In this document: piece after piece, positions 51,275 through 62,999 of the stretch
How the letters are laid out: every line of letters begins with the position of its first letter
Numbering within the stretch: position 1 is the first letter of the stretch
Assembly (NCBI GenBank): GCA_014549065.1
Contig: JACDOX010000031.1
Coordinates: forward strand, 5,028,539 to 5,092,538
Origin: Cardinalis cardinalis
Lineage: Eukaryota; Chordata; Aves; Passeriformes; Cardinalidae
Direction of reading: 5' to 3'
Length of the DNA: 64,000 nucleotides
Notes under the pieces: model-generated
Seen by the model: only the letters and a program-made list of their open reading frames with translations
Told to the model about the DNA's origin: nothing
Databases searched by the model: none
Translations under genes and position numbers: made by a program

Positions 51275-54200
51275 TTCTTAAAGTAGCTGCAGATTATTTT
51301 TGTCCTTTTAACAGTTATAAACAATTGTGTAGTTAAATGTTAGTCATGGATGTGCAGAGAACATTGTCTTTGGATGATAAAATACCAATTTCCTCTTACT
51401 TACAACAAATTACAATAAACACATGGATTCAGGTAGGAAATGACCCAATAATAAATCCAATTTGGATGCAGCTGTATTTTTTCTCATTTACTATTAATAT
51501 CTGTTTCACAATAAAAATACAGAAATATTTAGGATGACAGCACGAGGCAAAGCACCATTACCACATCAAGACACNGCCTATTTTGCAGATTCAGGTCAGG
51601 CAGAAGCCGTTCATTTCTGTAGCAGCAGGAGAAAACACAGAGCAGCAGAGGTTCAGCCCTCTGTTGCTGCAATCTCTGACTGAAAACTAACAGAACTTTT
51701 ACACATTTACAGCAGATAAAGACTGCTTTGAGAATGGGCTGGTATGGCAGAGGAGCATCTGCNTAGCGGGAGCCTGTGTTACAGCTGATGCAATATGTAT
51801 TCCCAGCAACCCAGGCTCTGCAGCTGTGCTGTCTCAGCTTGCATCTGTTCAGCTCATCCCTCTTGTGATCCTGCTGTGTTCTTGACTAGCTTTTATGCCC
51901 AGTGAATCTTGTTTCCACACGTCTGTTCAGGAGACCTGAGTGCTCTTTGCCTGCTTTGAAGAGTCACTGAGTTCATAAAGTGAGCCTGGGCTGGGAGATG
52001 ATGCTGATACTGTATTATCTCTCCTAAAGAAATAGTAATTTGTTTTTTCCCCCACAACTTTCTTCATTGAAAGACTGATATGGATGGTTGAAATTCACAA
52101 TGATGTATTTTTAATATTTCCTGATGTTTGCTACCAAATGTGAAACCATTGCAAATAATTGGATGAAGTAGACAAATTAGTAACTTGCTAACAAGCACAT
52201 AAAATAGTGGCTAAGTGCAAATATTATGAAAGCATTTGAAGGTTATATGGCTCATCACATAAAAAGTAGCCTAGCATGCTAAGTTTGTTTTGAAGTCTCT
52301 CCTATAATTATCTTCCTTTCCATAAAAATGAAGTGATAATTAAACTCCAGCAAACAGCAACTGGAATTTTTCCTGATGGGAGAAATTAATGCAGCATAGT
52401 ACTAAATGGATAGAGAGGAAAGTATCAAAGTTAGTTATGAATTTGTAATTTTAATTTCCTAGACAAACTAAAAGAATTTAAAGATCTTTTTCCACACACC
52501 TTTGCTTATTTATTACTTTAATTTTAAAGGCATATATAAGAAACACATTTTCTCAGTATGTCTGTATTAATGGAATAGGATGCATTAATAGATTGTGGGT
52601 ATGTGCTGCTGACAANGTTCCATTCACTTTACCCATTAATATCATCACACTGACTTCTTTAATTTGGATTAGCAATATTTAATCATGTAATAGTATACAG
52701 AAGACCACAAATAGAGGAGGATGATTGACTGAAATAGATGAGCAATTNCAAGAAGTGGACATACAGCAATTTTTAGGAATGATTAAGCTTTGACTTCCTG
52801 CAGCCATCCTGGAAACCCAAATATAGAGCAGAAGCCAAGTGGTAGGACATGATGTATATGGTCTGTGTTAGATGGTGCTATGGATTATGAGCAGGAAAAT
52901 ATGCAGCAAATGGAGATTGGTATCAGTAATCAAGGAGTGTTGTAATGATGTCAGAATGCTGATTAATTTCTCCTGAGGTGTTTTAACCTGTCTCACTCTA
53001 GGTAGTAGTTAGTATAATAAGGGAAAAGGAGAACTTGCAGAAAAAGAAAATAAAGGTGTTACAGTAACCATTATCCAAAACACTGTTAATATATTACTTT
53101 TGGAATAGCCCTAGACTAGTTCCTCAAAGTCTGAGATTAGTTATTTGTTTACTGAATCCCAGTCTTAAAATAAATACAAGGGAAAAAGTAATGAAAAGTT
53201 GCATGAGCAAGAAACTCTTCGCTAAAAATNTAGTAGGTCATTTTAAAAAGTGATGGAATAGTCAATTTACTGAAGCAGTGATATTTTAAACGTGTTTTTC
53301 ATTAATCTTACGACTAGACATAAAACCTGCTGCCAAAAGTACCCTGGTGGTAAACAGGTAATGTTCATCATTAAGCTGTATCAAGCAATAATAAAAGTTC
53401 TTTTATTGTTACATGGATACCTTTTAGAAAGATCTCTTCTATTGCCACATATATATTAAAAAATTAACCTTTTGAACATGAAATTGAGGCCTCCAGATAT
53501 TCTTTGTTATACACCCATGTTGCATATTTTTCCTTTTCTTTAATGTATTTTAAATCATTGCAATAATCCTCTTTGCTTCACAATTACAGTTTATCAAATG
53601 TGGTTTATTACATATATATATATAACTATTTCACAGGAATGCCATCTAGCATAGCTATATGAAGTTACTCTTGTTATAATGAATTTTGGAGATGTCCTTG
53701 TTTTTCTGGACTTTTTTAGTTTTGATTTTGCTTTTTGTTTTGTTTCATTTTATTTCTAGCAAGAACATTTCTCAAAACAGATTTCATTTAAACTTTATTT
53801 TAAATTTATATTTTTTCATTCTCATATTGGCATATTTTTTAAATGCTGAAAGAAATATTCAAAAACCTATTGTAAATACTGTAAAAAAGGGCCAAAAATA
53901 GGGAAAGATCATGTTTTTCCTCTTAGGTAGTTTTTCTAGCTTCTTGAGATATGTGTCTGAGCTGTCTGTGACTTGAATCTGCCTTCTTCCTCTTCAGTTT
54001 TGTAGGAATTTGTTAAAAAATAGAATAAAAATAATAAAAAAAATTTAAAAGAAGAAAATGAAATCTATCAAGATTGTTATATGGCATTTTGCAAGTTGTA
54101 AAAATTGCTACAATCCACTTTGTCTTCACATATATAAAACGTTTGACAGCATTCATTATCGATCCACTTGATNTGCAAAACTATTTTGAGAAAAACATCT

Positions 54201-54937
54201 TATTTTCATCTTGCATTTTCATTCTAAATATGCAACGTACAGTAACTGTGTTTAATTTTCAGAATGTGGGTCCTGAAGTCCTGTATTTTTATAGTACACA
54301 AACAGCAAAATCTACTTATGAGGACTATTTTCCTTTAAAAGAAAGAAAAGTCCAAAGTTTTTATTACTGAATATTTCTCCCTGATGTGCTTTTTGAAAAG
54401 TTTTATATAAATATGCATATTTTGAAAATATACTTATATATGTGCATATATCAGCCCTGGTCTGACCCCAGGAGCAGCCCCTGTCAAGCAGGAACATAAA
54501 CCAACATGCTGTTGTTACCCACTGCATAAACAGATGTTCACAAAAGAACTGAGAAGTGAGAACTTGATGGTCCTTCTTGATGGTCCTACTCTTTTTATTG
54601 ATAACGTCACATATATGTCATTACCACTCCTCTGTATGAGTTTCTTCTGCCTTTGGTGCTGATTTGTTTTCACTGATGATTTCCATGAGGGCATTTCTTA
54701 TCTTAAAGAATCTTAAAGAATGTATTCATAGCCTTAAAATACCTCAGAAGGACAATAAGCCAAAATAAATTGTACCTCTGACATTCTAAGCAGCTGTCAG
54801 CATACCACTTTTTATTTAGACNCCTACAGTTTTTCTCTGAAACCTTGTCTGCTCTATTTAAGTAGCAGTTCTATGTCAGCCAAACAACTGCAGTGTTTTC
54901 AAATAGCAGAAGTGAGTAATTTTGCTAAGATAGATGT
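51269..54937. other. KLHL1: Intron, nothing recognised
   Basis: Mostly AT-rich. The part at 51540-51980 is noticeably richer in GC and in CAGC/AGCAG phrases than its neighbourhood, without an identifiable gene or repeat. Confidence 0.4.
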
Positions 54938-55321
54938 GAAGGAGCAGCGAAGGGTACTGGGGTTGTTTACGCTGCAGAAAAGGAGGCTCTGGAGAGATAT
55001 TATCACTCTGTACCACTACCTGAAAGGAGTTTGTGCAAGGTGGGAGTGGGTGTCTTTTCCCTAATANCAAGCAATACAGCGAGAGGTAATTACACCAAAT
55101 TTCACCAGTGGAGGCTTTGACTGGATATTAGGAAAAATTTTTCTGGTGAAAGAGTTGTCAAGCATTGGAACAGGCTGCCCAGTGAAATGGTTGAGTCTCC
55201 ATCCCTGGAGGTATTTGAAAACTATGTAGATGCAGCATAGAAGGACAAGGTTTTGTGGTTCACTCAGCAGTGCTGGGTTAAGGGTTGACAATCTTTTCCA
55301 ACCAAAATGAATCTATGATTT
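54938..55321 (+). mobile_element. CR1 LINE 3' fragment (+)
   Basis: TTGTTTACGCTGCAGAAAAGGAGGCTCTGGAGAGATATTATCACTCTGTACC matches the LFxLEKRRLRGD region. It is followed by GTTGTCAAGCATTGGAACAGGCTGCCC and TCTCCATCCCTGGAGGTATTTGA, and the end is TGAATCTATGATT. About 385 bp, 5'-truncated, not coding. Confidence 0.88.
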
Positions 55322-56073
55322 TGTGTTTGCTCAGTTCCATGTAGTATATTTTACTATTCTTTCTTATAGTTTCTGGAATTAATTTTTTCAAATTATTGAC
55401 CCATTTAAAGGGTTTTTTTNAAATATAAAAATNTGTGCTGGCATAAGCCAGTGTTTTCCTAGACATTCTCTAGTTAGATATGGAAGACATTGGAAGCGGA
55501 AAGCAATTTACCTTAAATCTAAAATGCACTAATAAACAAGTAACATTCCATTAGCTTTAGGTCAAGATTGTACCAATGACTTGTTTTCCTTTTTCATGCT
55601 TTCTGGGAGACTCAACAGGAAAATGGTAATGGAATATATAAACAAAAACAACAACACAGAGAAGTATACTCTTGTTGGAGAAATCAAGATAGCATAGTAA
55701 TGTCATCATGGTGGGTTTTGATGAGAAAATTAGAATACCAAAGTGGCAGGCAGGCTATGCAGAATGAATAAGTAAAATTTTCAGTGCCTGTATTGCAAAT
55801 ATGCATTGAAAATCACTTTTCCTTATATGTTCCTTAAACAGAAAAGATGTAATTTAGCTGTGGAGAAAAGAAAAATACACTACTTTTTAAAAAAGAAAAC
55901 CAGACAATGGATTTGGGGAGAATTGATTTATCTTTTGCAGAAATTCATACTTTTTAATATAGCCCAAGAGTTCATTACTGAATATATTCTTGATATACTA
56001 AAAGAGAGTCTGATTTTTAGTTTGATTCACACAATAATAAGCAGAAAACAAAATTAACTGTTTCAAGAAATAT
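55322..56073. other. KLHL1: Intron, nothing recognised
   Basis: AT-rich with no signature. Confidence 0.4.
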
Positions 56074-56087
56074 TCATCTATCCATCC

Positions 56088-56139
<52 letters not shown>
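56074..56139. repeat. (ATCT)n microsatellite
   Basis: About 13 uninterrupted TATC units preceded by a few ATCC variants. The long pure run suggests it is likely length-variable. Confidence 0.95.
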
Positions 56140-56140
<1 letters not shown>

Positions 56141-56149
56141 ATATTTAGC

Positions 56150-56332
56150 TAGCAACAAAACATTCTGGAGAAAGAAACCATAATTAATGAAACAGCAGGA
56201 AGTAGCCTCATGAAGTTCAATATGGGGAAGCACAAAGTCCTGTGTCTGTTCCTGATAGGAACAACCCCTGGAACCAGCGTAATTTGAGGGCCACCCAGCT
56301 GGACAGCAGCTTGGCAGAAAAGTGCCTGGGAT
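56150..56332 (+). mobile_element. CR1 LINE internal fragment (+)
   Basis: GCCTCATGAAGTTCAATATGGGGAAGCACAAAGTCCTGTGT and GGCCACCCAGCTGGACAGCAGCTTGGCAGAAAAGTGCCTGGG follow the CR1 block KFNKGKxKVLH...LDSSxAEKDLG. It breaks off abruptly at 56332, without the usual 3' end. Confidence 0.75.
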
Positions 56333-56914
56333 CATTTTACCCCAAACATCTGCCTAACAATTGTTCAGATATTTGGAAATAGCAAAATTGCACCTGCAGT
56401 TTTGATCCCTGGGAACAGATGTAGGGAGCAGAGGAAGCTGTACAGAGCAGCCACCCTCTCCATCCACTGTCTGCTGCCTGGGACTCCTTGCATGGGAATT
56501 TTAAAGCATGTGCTGCTTTGAAAGAGGAAGATCTGAGGGGATTTTTTTCCCTGTTTTCACTTGCTTTTGGTTTCTCTTTAAGGCACCAAGAAAGATATGC
56601 CTCAATACTCACTGCAGAGGTGAGAGATGTTCCCAGAGAATTTCCCCCCAGTAGGTGGTACCATGAGATGTCACTTTACATTCCTCACTACTATAACAAT
56701 GCTCTGCATCTCCCTGAGAACTGGGNCTACGTCAAGAATAAGGAAACAATCTTTTCCTAGGTAGTTATTGGAAGAAAACATGGGTAAAATACCACTATTT
56801 GAGGTTTAAATCACCCTCTACGCCTTCTCTTTTCAGTCATCAAATTGTTTACATCTTCCTTACTCCGGTCAGATCTCACTGGAAATACTGGTCAGTCCTT
56901 TAAGAGCATCTCAG
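56333..56914. other. Unidentified segment between two CR1 fragments
   Basis: About 580 bp that matches neither CR1 nor an LTR I recognise. It contains a 90-codon frame (56488-56760) with VPREFPPSRWYHEMSLY and then HYYNNALHLPEN, unusual for chance but without a domain I can name. A possible acceptor (TTTCTCTTTAAG at 56571-56582) precedes part of it. Confidence 0.35.
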
Positions 56915-57040
56915 ACAGGTGATGAAAGGACTGAAGCCTCTCTCCTATGAAGAAAGGCTGAGAGATTTGGGACTGCTCAGCCTAGAGAAGAGATGACCTC
57001 CAGAGGTCCCTTCCAGCTTCAACTGTTCAGTGACTCTGCA
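56915..57040 (+). mobile_element. CR1 LINE 3' fragment (+) with internal deletion
   Basis: CCTCTCTCCTATGAAGAAAGGCTGAGAGATTTGGGACTGCTCAGCCTAGAGAAGAGA (LSYEERLRDLGLLSLEKR) is joined directly to TGACCTCCAGAGGTCCCTTCCAGC, which belongs near the CR1 3' end. About 300 bp of the usual sequence between is missing. Confidence 0.82.
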
Positions 57041-57304
57041 ACATGTTAATGTAATTGTAGAGTAAAAGTAGAGCCTGGCTAATTACTTCACCAGAGGAAT
57101 ATAAAATACACTGGCTAATCACTAATGAGATAATTAAATGTATAAATCACACTAAAATTCTCTTCTCGTCCAGTTCTTATAAGTATTAACATGATTACTT
57201 CCTTCTTTTCACTCCTATGATTTTCAATATGTTCCAAAACATTCAGTCTCATAGGCTAATTAGCAGTTTAAGTGCACTGATTTAGCAGAGCATTTCAGAA
57301 TAGT

Positions 57305-57347
57305 AAAAAAAAACAAAAAACAAAACAAAAAAAAAAACCAAAAAAAC
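57305..57347. repeat. A-rich low-complexity run
   Basis: Poly-A interrupted by single C residues (AAAAC-like units). Confidence 0.85.
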
Positions 57348-57773
57348 CCATCCATATTTTAACACCATCTGGTACTTTTTCAGTACTTATTTTATATCAC
57401 TAAATTTCTGGCTTTTTTTTCAGCGTAATTATCTTTTGAAACTGCTGATTCATTTATAGTTTGAAACAAAAAGAAGATCCTGAAGTGACTTATTCTGGAG
57501 CCTTCATGACTTCAAATGTGAGAAAAGAGCAAAAGTTATCACACATAAGATAAATTTTATAAACCCACAAACTTCTAACCTTGTCAATCTGTTGCCCTGG
57601 AACTCACAGCTGTTGGCTCAAACTATGGGATTATGCAGACAGCACAAGAGGGTTGTGCATCATGGGTTTGTAAGGGGGATTATTATCCCAAGAACAACCC
57701 TCTGTTCCTCCTAATTACTTCCCTGCAACTTACTCTATTGTCTGACATTTCCAGTGCAGATATCTTATCACTT

Positions 57774-57832
57774 TAAAAAAAACAACAACCAAAACTAAAA
57801 ACAAACAACAAAAAAAACACCCCAAAAAACCA
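57774..57832. repeat. A-rich (CAA/AAAC)n run
   Basis: AACAACAACC and ACAAACAACA units, similar to the run at 57305. Confidence 0.85.
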
Positions 57833-60800
57833 CATGAAAATCCCACCTGTTTGTGTGAGCTAGAGAAGACACATTCCTGGCAGATGGATAGCTTAGAGAA
57901 TTTCTATACTATCAGAAACCTTAGCTTTTTCTGTACACTAGCCAATTCTGTACCCTGATCACCAAAGTTTTGTTAATAGTTGTCACTACTGGTATTGGCT
58001 TTAGAGTAAACCACCACAAATTCTGAATCTTGCTCTGTAAATGGTTCAGATCTGGAACTCTCAATAGCCAGTGTGGGTAAGGCTTGAAAAATGCTGGCAT
58101 CTCCCAGTGTAGTCCTCCAGCTCTATCTTGCACCTTCAGCCACCTCACAAACCACCTTGCTGAATTCTAGGAAATGCTCCGGAAGCCTCTATTGTCAAGC
58201 ACAAGAACCTCCAAGTAAGCTTCAGTAGTGCTTTCACCTTATTTTTAATATTCTGAACTGGAAAACCAAATAAACACAATTATCTTTTTAAACTGCAGAT
58301 GGCACCATATAGAATCCAAGCAGCATTATCTGAGTCACACCTGGAAAGAGCAGTAATAGCACCCTATGCAGTGGGTTTACCTTAGAGGGAAGTAATTGCA
58401 GCAAAACAGAATCTCCCGGGAGCAGAGCTAAGGGCTAAGCAGTGTGGATGAGCATCTCTACATCTATAATGAAAAATAATGAAAGAAGGGTGGGGTTATG
58501 GGAAACTGGTACTGTTGCAGCACCAAACTGCTCAGTTCACATTATTTAACCAAATCATGATCAAAAAAGCTTATTGATTTAGGATGGTACATAATGCACT
58601 CCCAATCAGATGAACCATGTGCTTAGAATCAGTACAAATCATGCAGTAGATAAACTGCAATACTAGACACTTGCAAAATCTGAATTTACATTTTTTAATT
58701 TCTTAATGTTCTTTGTGACCAAATCCCTCAAGGTTCTGGTTGCATGTACATAGAGACACAAACACAGACACACAGCTTGTGTAGGTCACCATCACCTGCT
58801 CCCCACTGGTTGGAGCTCCAGTGGGTGCACACCCCTCCTGCAGAATATGTAGTTCCCCTAGAATTGGCATTTGTCCACACATGGAGCTTTTGTTATTATT
58901 GTTAACACAGTATTTGCACAATTTTCAGTGGGAACAGAACTGTTTTAAAAGAAGAGGCATGAATTTGTTGCTGAGCAAAGGTAGACTATCATACTGCATG
59001 GCATAAATCATTAATAAAAGGAGCTTTTGTAAGTTTTAGGCTACATAAAAATATAAAATAAACCATGAATGTTTTATGTAATAACATATAACACTATATT
59101 GTAAAACAAAGTGCATAACATCAAAGGCATTGCCTAAAATCACTGTTGAAAAGCTGTCAGTTCTGATACTCTCAGAAGTATAAAGATTCATGGGAAAAAC
59201 TTGTATTGGTTTTAGAGAATTCTGCTCATATAGAATAATTAAAAATGACTAGAGGTTCGCCGATTTTTATTTCATATCACTATATGGAGAATCCTTCTAA
59301 CATTTAATTACATGTTTTCGCTTAAAAAAAAAAGTGAGATTCTTTTTGTGTATGTGTTATACATTTTTGGAGCTCATAAAGGAGTTTATAGCAGTCTTAT
59401 TATAGAGTAATGAACTGCTACCCTATGCAACCATTTTCTGTGTAGCTGTTTCTTTACCAAAATAATCTCCCTGGTATCTGCATCAGTAACCTCCTTAGGT
59501 CACGTTCGTTCCACTTGAGTCACCATCTTTTCAGTTCAAATGTAATGTTGCAGATCACTAGATCAAGGTCATCATTTTGCGCCTACTCACAGCAGCATCT
59601 CTAAATCTTGAACAAAATGATCAGAGTACATGTCAGCAACAGCTTTAGTAATAGCAAAATCAGCAGAAAGTCTTACAGAGAAAAAAAAAGAAGTAGAATT
59701 TTTTTGATGATAAATGCAGAACTCCTACCCTTCTTCATGGGTTTAAATACTGAATCACTCTACCAATAAGGGGGGAAAAAAAGGTATTTTATGTGGAAAT
59801 GTTTACACCGAATACAAAGATAATTGAGCAAGTGGAATATGTTTGGCATTTTCATCTGCTTCTGAAGCAATTTTCACTTTGCTTATATGAAAAGTCCTGC
59901 ATTTACCTAGCTAAAATAAATATATTGCATTCATAGTCTCAGACAATCTTCATTACTTCATGTAGCCAATGTCAGCTTGTTCAAAAATACATAAAAATAT
60001 CTTTGAAGGACAAGTTTCTAGGTATTTCTGTGTTTGACTTAAAATATTGAGTTGCAAATAATATTGCTATCCAAATATTCTTTTTCACTCATTGACCTTG
60101 CTGTATTATTAGTCTTCAGTCATCAACAATGTAAAATATGTGAGACTGTCAGTAAGCTTTCTACAAAAATCTTGATTTATAAGCCATTAGCAAGGAACTA
60201 AATATGCTTAATTTCAGAAATAGACGAAGTTTACGAGCAGATAATTAGATTATCATTTGAAGGGTTTCACCAAAACAATTTCACACATTCATGTGCTTCA
60301 AAATAGCAACAAAACTAAAGAAATAGAAATTTGTATTTAGTGCAATGGAGTACTGCTCTGCGGATAAAGGTGAAATCATGAGAGCTAGTACCTTAATGTT
60401 TCATCAGAAACATGAAGTGGTAGGATTGTCTTCATCCCTGCTGCATACACAGAGGAATTGTGAGCAGCAGTTGGACATTAATGCAAAATTAACCTGATCA
60501 TCTACGGCATTTCACTTCTGAAGGTGTCTTTCTCTGTAGGACTCTCATTACTTCATAGACCTTGATTAATCAGGGTTTAAAATGCCCATATGCACAATAC
60601 ACAGAACTAATTTAGTCCAATGCCCAACTGGATCCTAAGTAGAATTTAAGTTACGAAAAAAAAGAAATTAAAATGTGCCCAGAACATCAAGAAACATTGT
60701 TATGTTTTTACCAGAAATTAGTTGTGATGCCACAGTCATGGAATATTTTTTTAATTTATCATGCAAATGGCTATTAAATCAATTCTGTTTCACCTCACTA

Positions 60801-61892
60801 TGTCTTTTTCATATACTCTCTCTTCAGGGCTATATCCTGAAATTAGTCATTTCTAGAGTTCTATCCATCTGAAAAATAGGAGTTTGTATGTGTATAGAGG
60901 AATTGTCTGGGTGTGCTGTAGTTTTATTGTAAAATCTTCAATATTCTGTGTATTTGTTTTTCTTTCATCTTTACAATTTCATACCCACTATCTTAAAGAC
61001 AGTCTAGTAAGTAATTTATTTCCTCTTTACCATTAGACCACTCAAAAAGCACTAGTGATACATCAGTGAAGGAAACAATAATAGAATAAATTGTAAAATA
61101 TTATTTCATGTACTTTTTAATATAGTTTGTATTTTTATTTGGATCTATGTGTGTGTTATTTATTCTGTGGTATTCCATCTATTTTGTTTTGTTGGAAAAT
61201 GTGTCTATCTCTGCATAATCAGCAGATATGCTTCAGCTCAAAATGAATAATGAATTTTTCCTTTATTTATTTTATTCATCTCTTCACATTAAGCCTGTAT
61301 CTCCAATTTCCATAAATATGTATACCAGTCACTTCCCAATTGCTTCCTACCATCCTCATGTTCTTGGGAAATTGGATTTTCTGATTTTCTGAAACATGTA
61401 ATCAGAATTACTCTGGTTTCTTCATGGGGATTAGACAGAAGTCCTTGTCTACAGATTTCTGACATTGCAGACATCCTTTCCCAGCCTGTACAGACTGGGG
61501 CTGGCAGTGTTAACAAACACAGCTCATTTCTTTGAGTTTGCACAGTTTGGAAGTTGCTTCTGTTAGGAATTGGCTCTGCTGACTGCCATCCACTAGTTAT
61601 GGTAGAGAGGAGAGGACTTTTTNATCTCAGCTGTCACGTGATGCTACCAATTTTTGCTAGTCACAGGAGCCAGCATCTGGGTGAGTGACTGTTCCTCCAC
61701 TGCACCACAGCATGATGGTTTAACAACCTAGATAATGATCTCACCTTACGAGTGATGAAAGTGAGTGGAGATAGGGTTCTCTCTATCTCTCTGTTAGTTC
61801 CATGTGGGGTACTCTGTATTCCTTCCAGATCTGCCAGAAAAGAGTTACTCATCATCCTGCAATGTAGCTATTGATTATAAATTCACTGTGCT
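57833..61892. other. KLHL1: Intron, nothing recognised
   Basis: About 4 kb without identified exon or transposon. No Kelch-repeat coding (YAVGG/FVIGG-type) was seen in any frame. Confidence 0.45.
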
Positions 61893-62412
61893 CAGCACTG
61901 ATGAAGCTGCGCCTCAAATCCTGTCTCCAGTTCTGGGCCCCTCACTGCAAGAAGGACATTGAGCTCCCAGAGTGTGTCCAGAGAAGGGCAGTGGAACTGG
62001 TGAAGGGTATGGGTATAAGTCTTGTGAGAAGTGGCTGAGGGAGCTGAGGTGCTTTAGCCTGGAAAAAAAGAGAAGGTTTATCTCTACAATATCCTGAAAG
62101 GCAGTTGTAGCAAGGTGGGTGTCAGTCTCTTATCCCAAGTAACAAGTGATAGGACAACAGGAAATAGCCTCAAATTGCACCAGAGGAGGTTTAGATTTGA
62201 TATGAGGAAAAATTGCTTCACTGAAGGTGTTATCAAGTGTTATTGGAATTGCCCAGGAAAGTGATGGATTCCCCATTCCTGGAGGTATTTAAAAGAAATG
62301 TAGATTNGGCGCTTGGGGTTTAGTAGAGGATTTGACAGTGCTGGGTTAAAGGGTGAATGATTTTAAAGGTCTTCTCCAACCTAGATAATACTGCAATTTG
62401 ACAATTCTATGA
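61893..62412 (+). mobile_element. CR1 LINE 3' fragment (+)
   Basis: It begins GATGAAGCTGCGCCTCAAATCCTGTCTCCAGTTCTGGGCCCC (LRLKSCLQFWAP), then CTGGAAAAAAAGAGAAGG and GATAGGACAACAGGAAATAGCCTCAAATTGCACC. It ends ATTTGACAATTCTATGA. About 520 bp. It resembles the copies at 20683 and 54938 more than the other CR1s here. Confidence 0.88.
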
Positions 62413-62592
62413 TCCACTTAGACTTCTGGCAAAGACAGAACTACTGCGCAAAGTCATAAAATATAATCAGTTACTAAAATGCTAAAACAGATTTCCAAGA
62501 AATTTCCCCAAAACCTTAATGTTTATGAATTTCTTAGCTCCAGTAGCCTTATCATAAGTCAAATTATTGTCAATAGAGAATTAGCAGAAAAG
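62413..62592. other. KLHL1: Intron between CR1 and LTR
   Basis: Short AT-rich spacer with nothing recognised. Confidence 0.5.
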
Positions 62593-62598
62593 GCTGTG

Positions 62599-62993
62599 TG
62601 TGACAGTGATCACAGGGCTTTTCAGGATGAGGCAAGAGATGAGAGTGTTGACTCCATGATCAGAAGGCTTGATTTATTATTTTATGATATATATATCGCA
62701 TTATAACTATACTAAAAAGAATAAGAAGGAAAAGGTTTCCGCAGAAGCTAGCTAAGCTAAGAATAGAATAGAAAATAATGAAAACAAAAGGCAGCTCTCT
62801 TGGACTCTGTCTGAGATAGCTCTGTCTTGATTGGCAATTAATTATAAACATTCAAGATGAGCCAATCAAAAATCCACCTGCTGCACTCCACAGCAGCAGA
62901 CAACCATTGTTTACATTCTTTTTCTGGGGCCTCAGCTTCCCAGAAAGGAAAATCCTAAAAAAAGGATTTTTAGTGAAAAAGATGTCTGTGACA
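62599..62993 (-). mobile_element. ERVK-like solo LTR, antisense, with 6-bp target duplication
   Basis: A 395-bp element flanked by a perfect GCTGTG direct repeat (62593-62598 and 62994-62999). On the minus strand it starts TGTCACAGACATC and ends CACTGTCACA, so its ends are TG...CA. A minus-strand AATAAA lies at 62678-62673 near the 3' end, with TATATATATC just before it. The CAAGACAGAGCTATCTCAGACAGAG and AAACAATGGTTGTCTGCTGCTGTGG blocks are familiar from songbird ERV LTRs. No internal viral sequence is attached. Confidence 0.85.
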
Positions 62994-62999
62994 GCTGTG

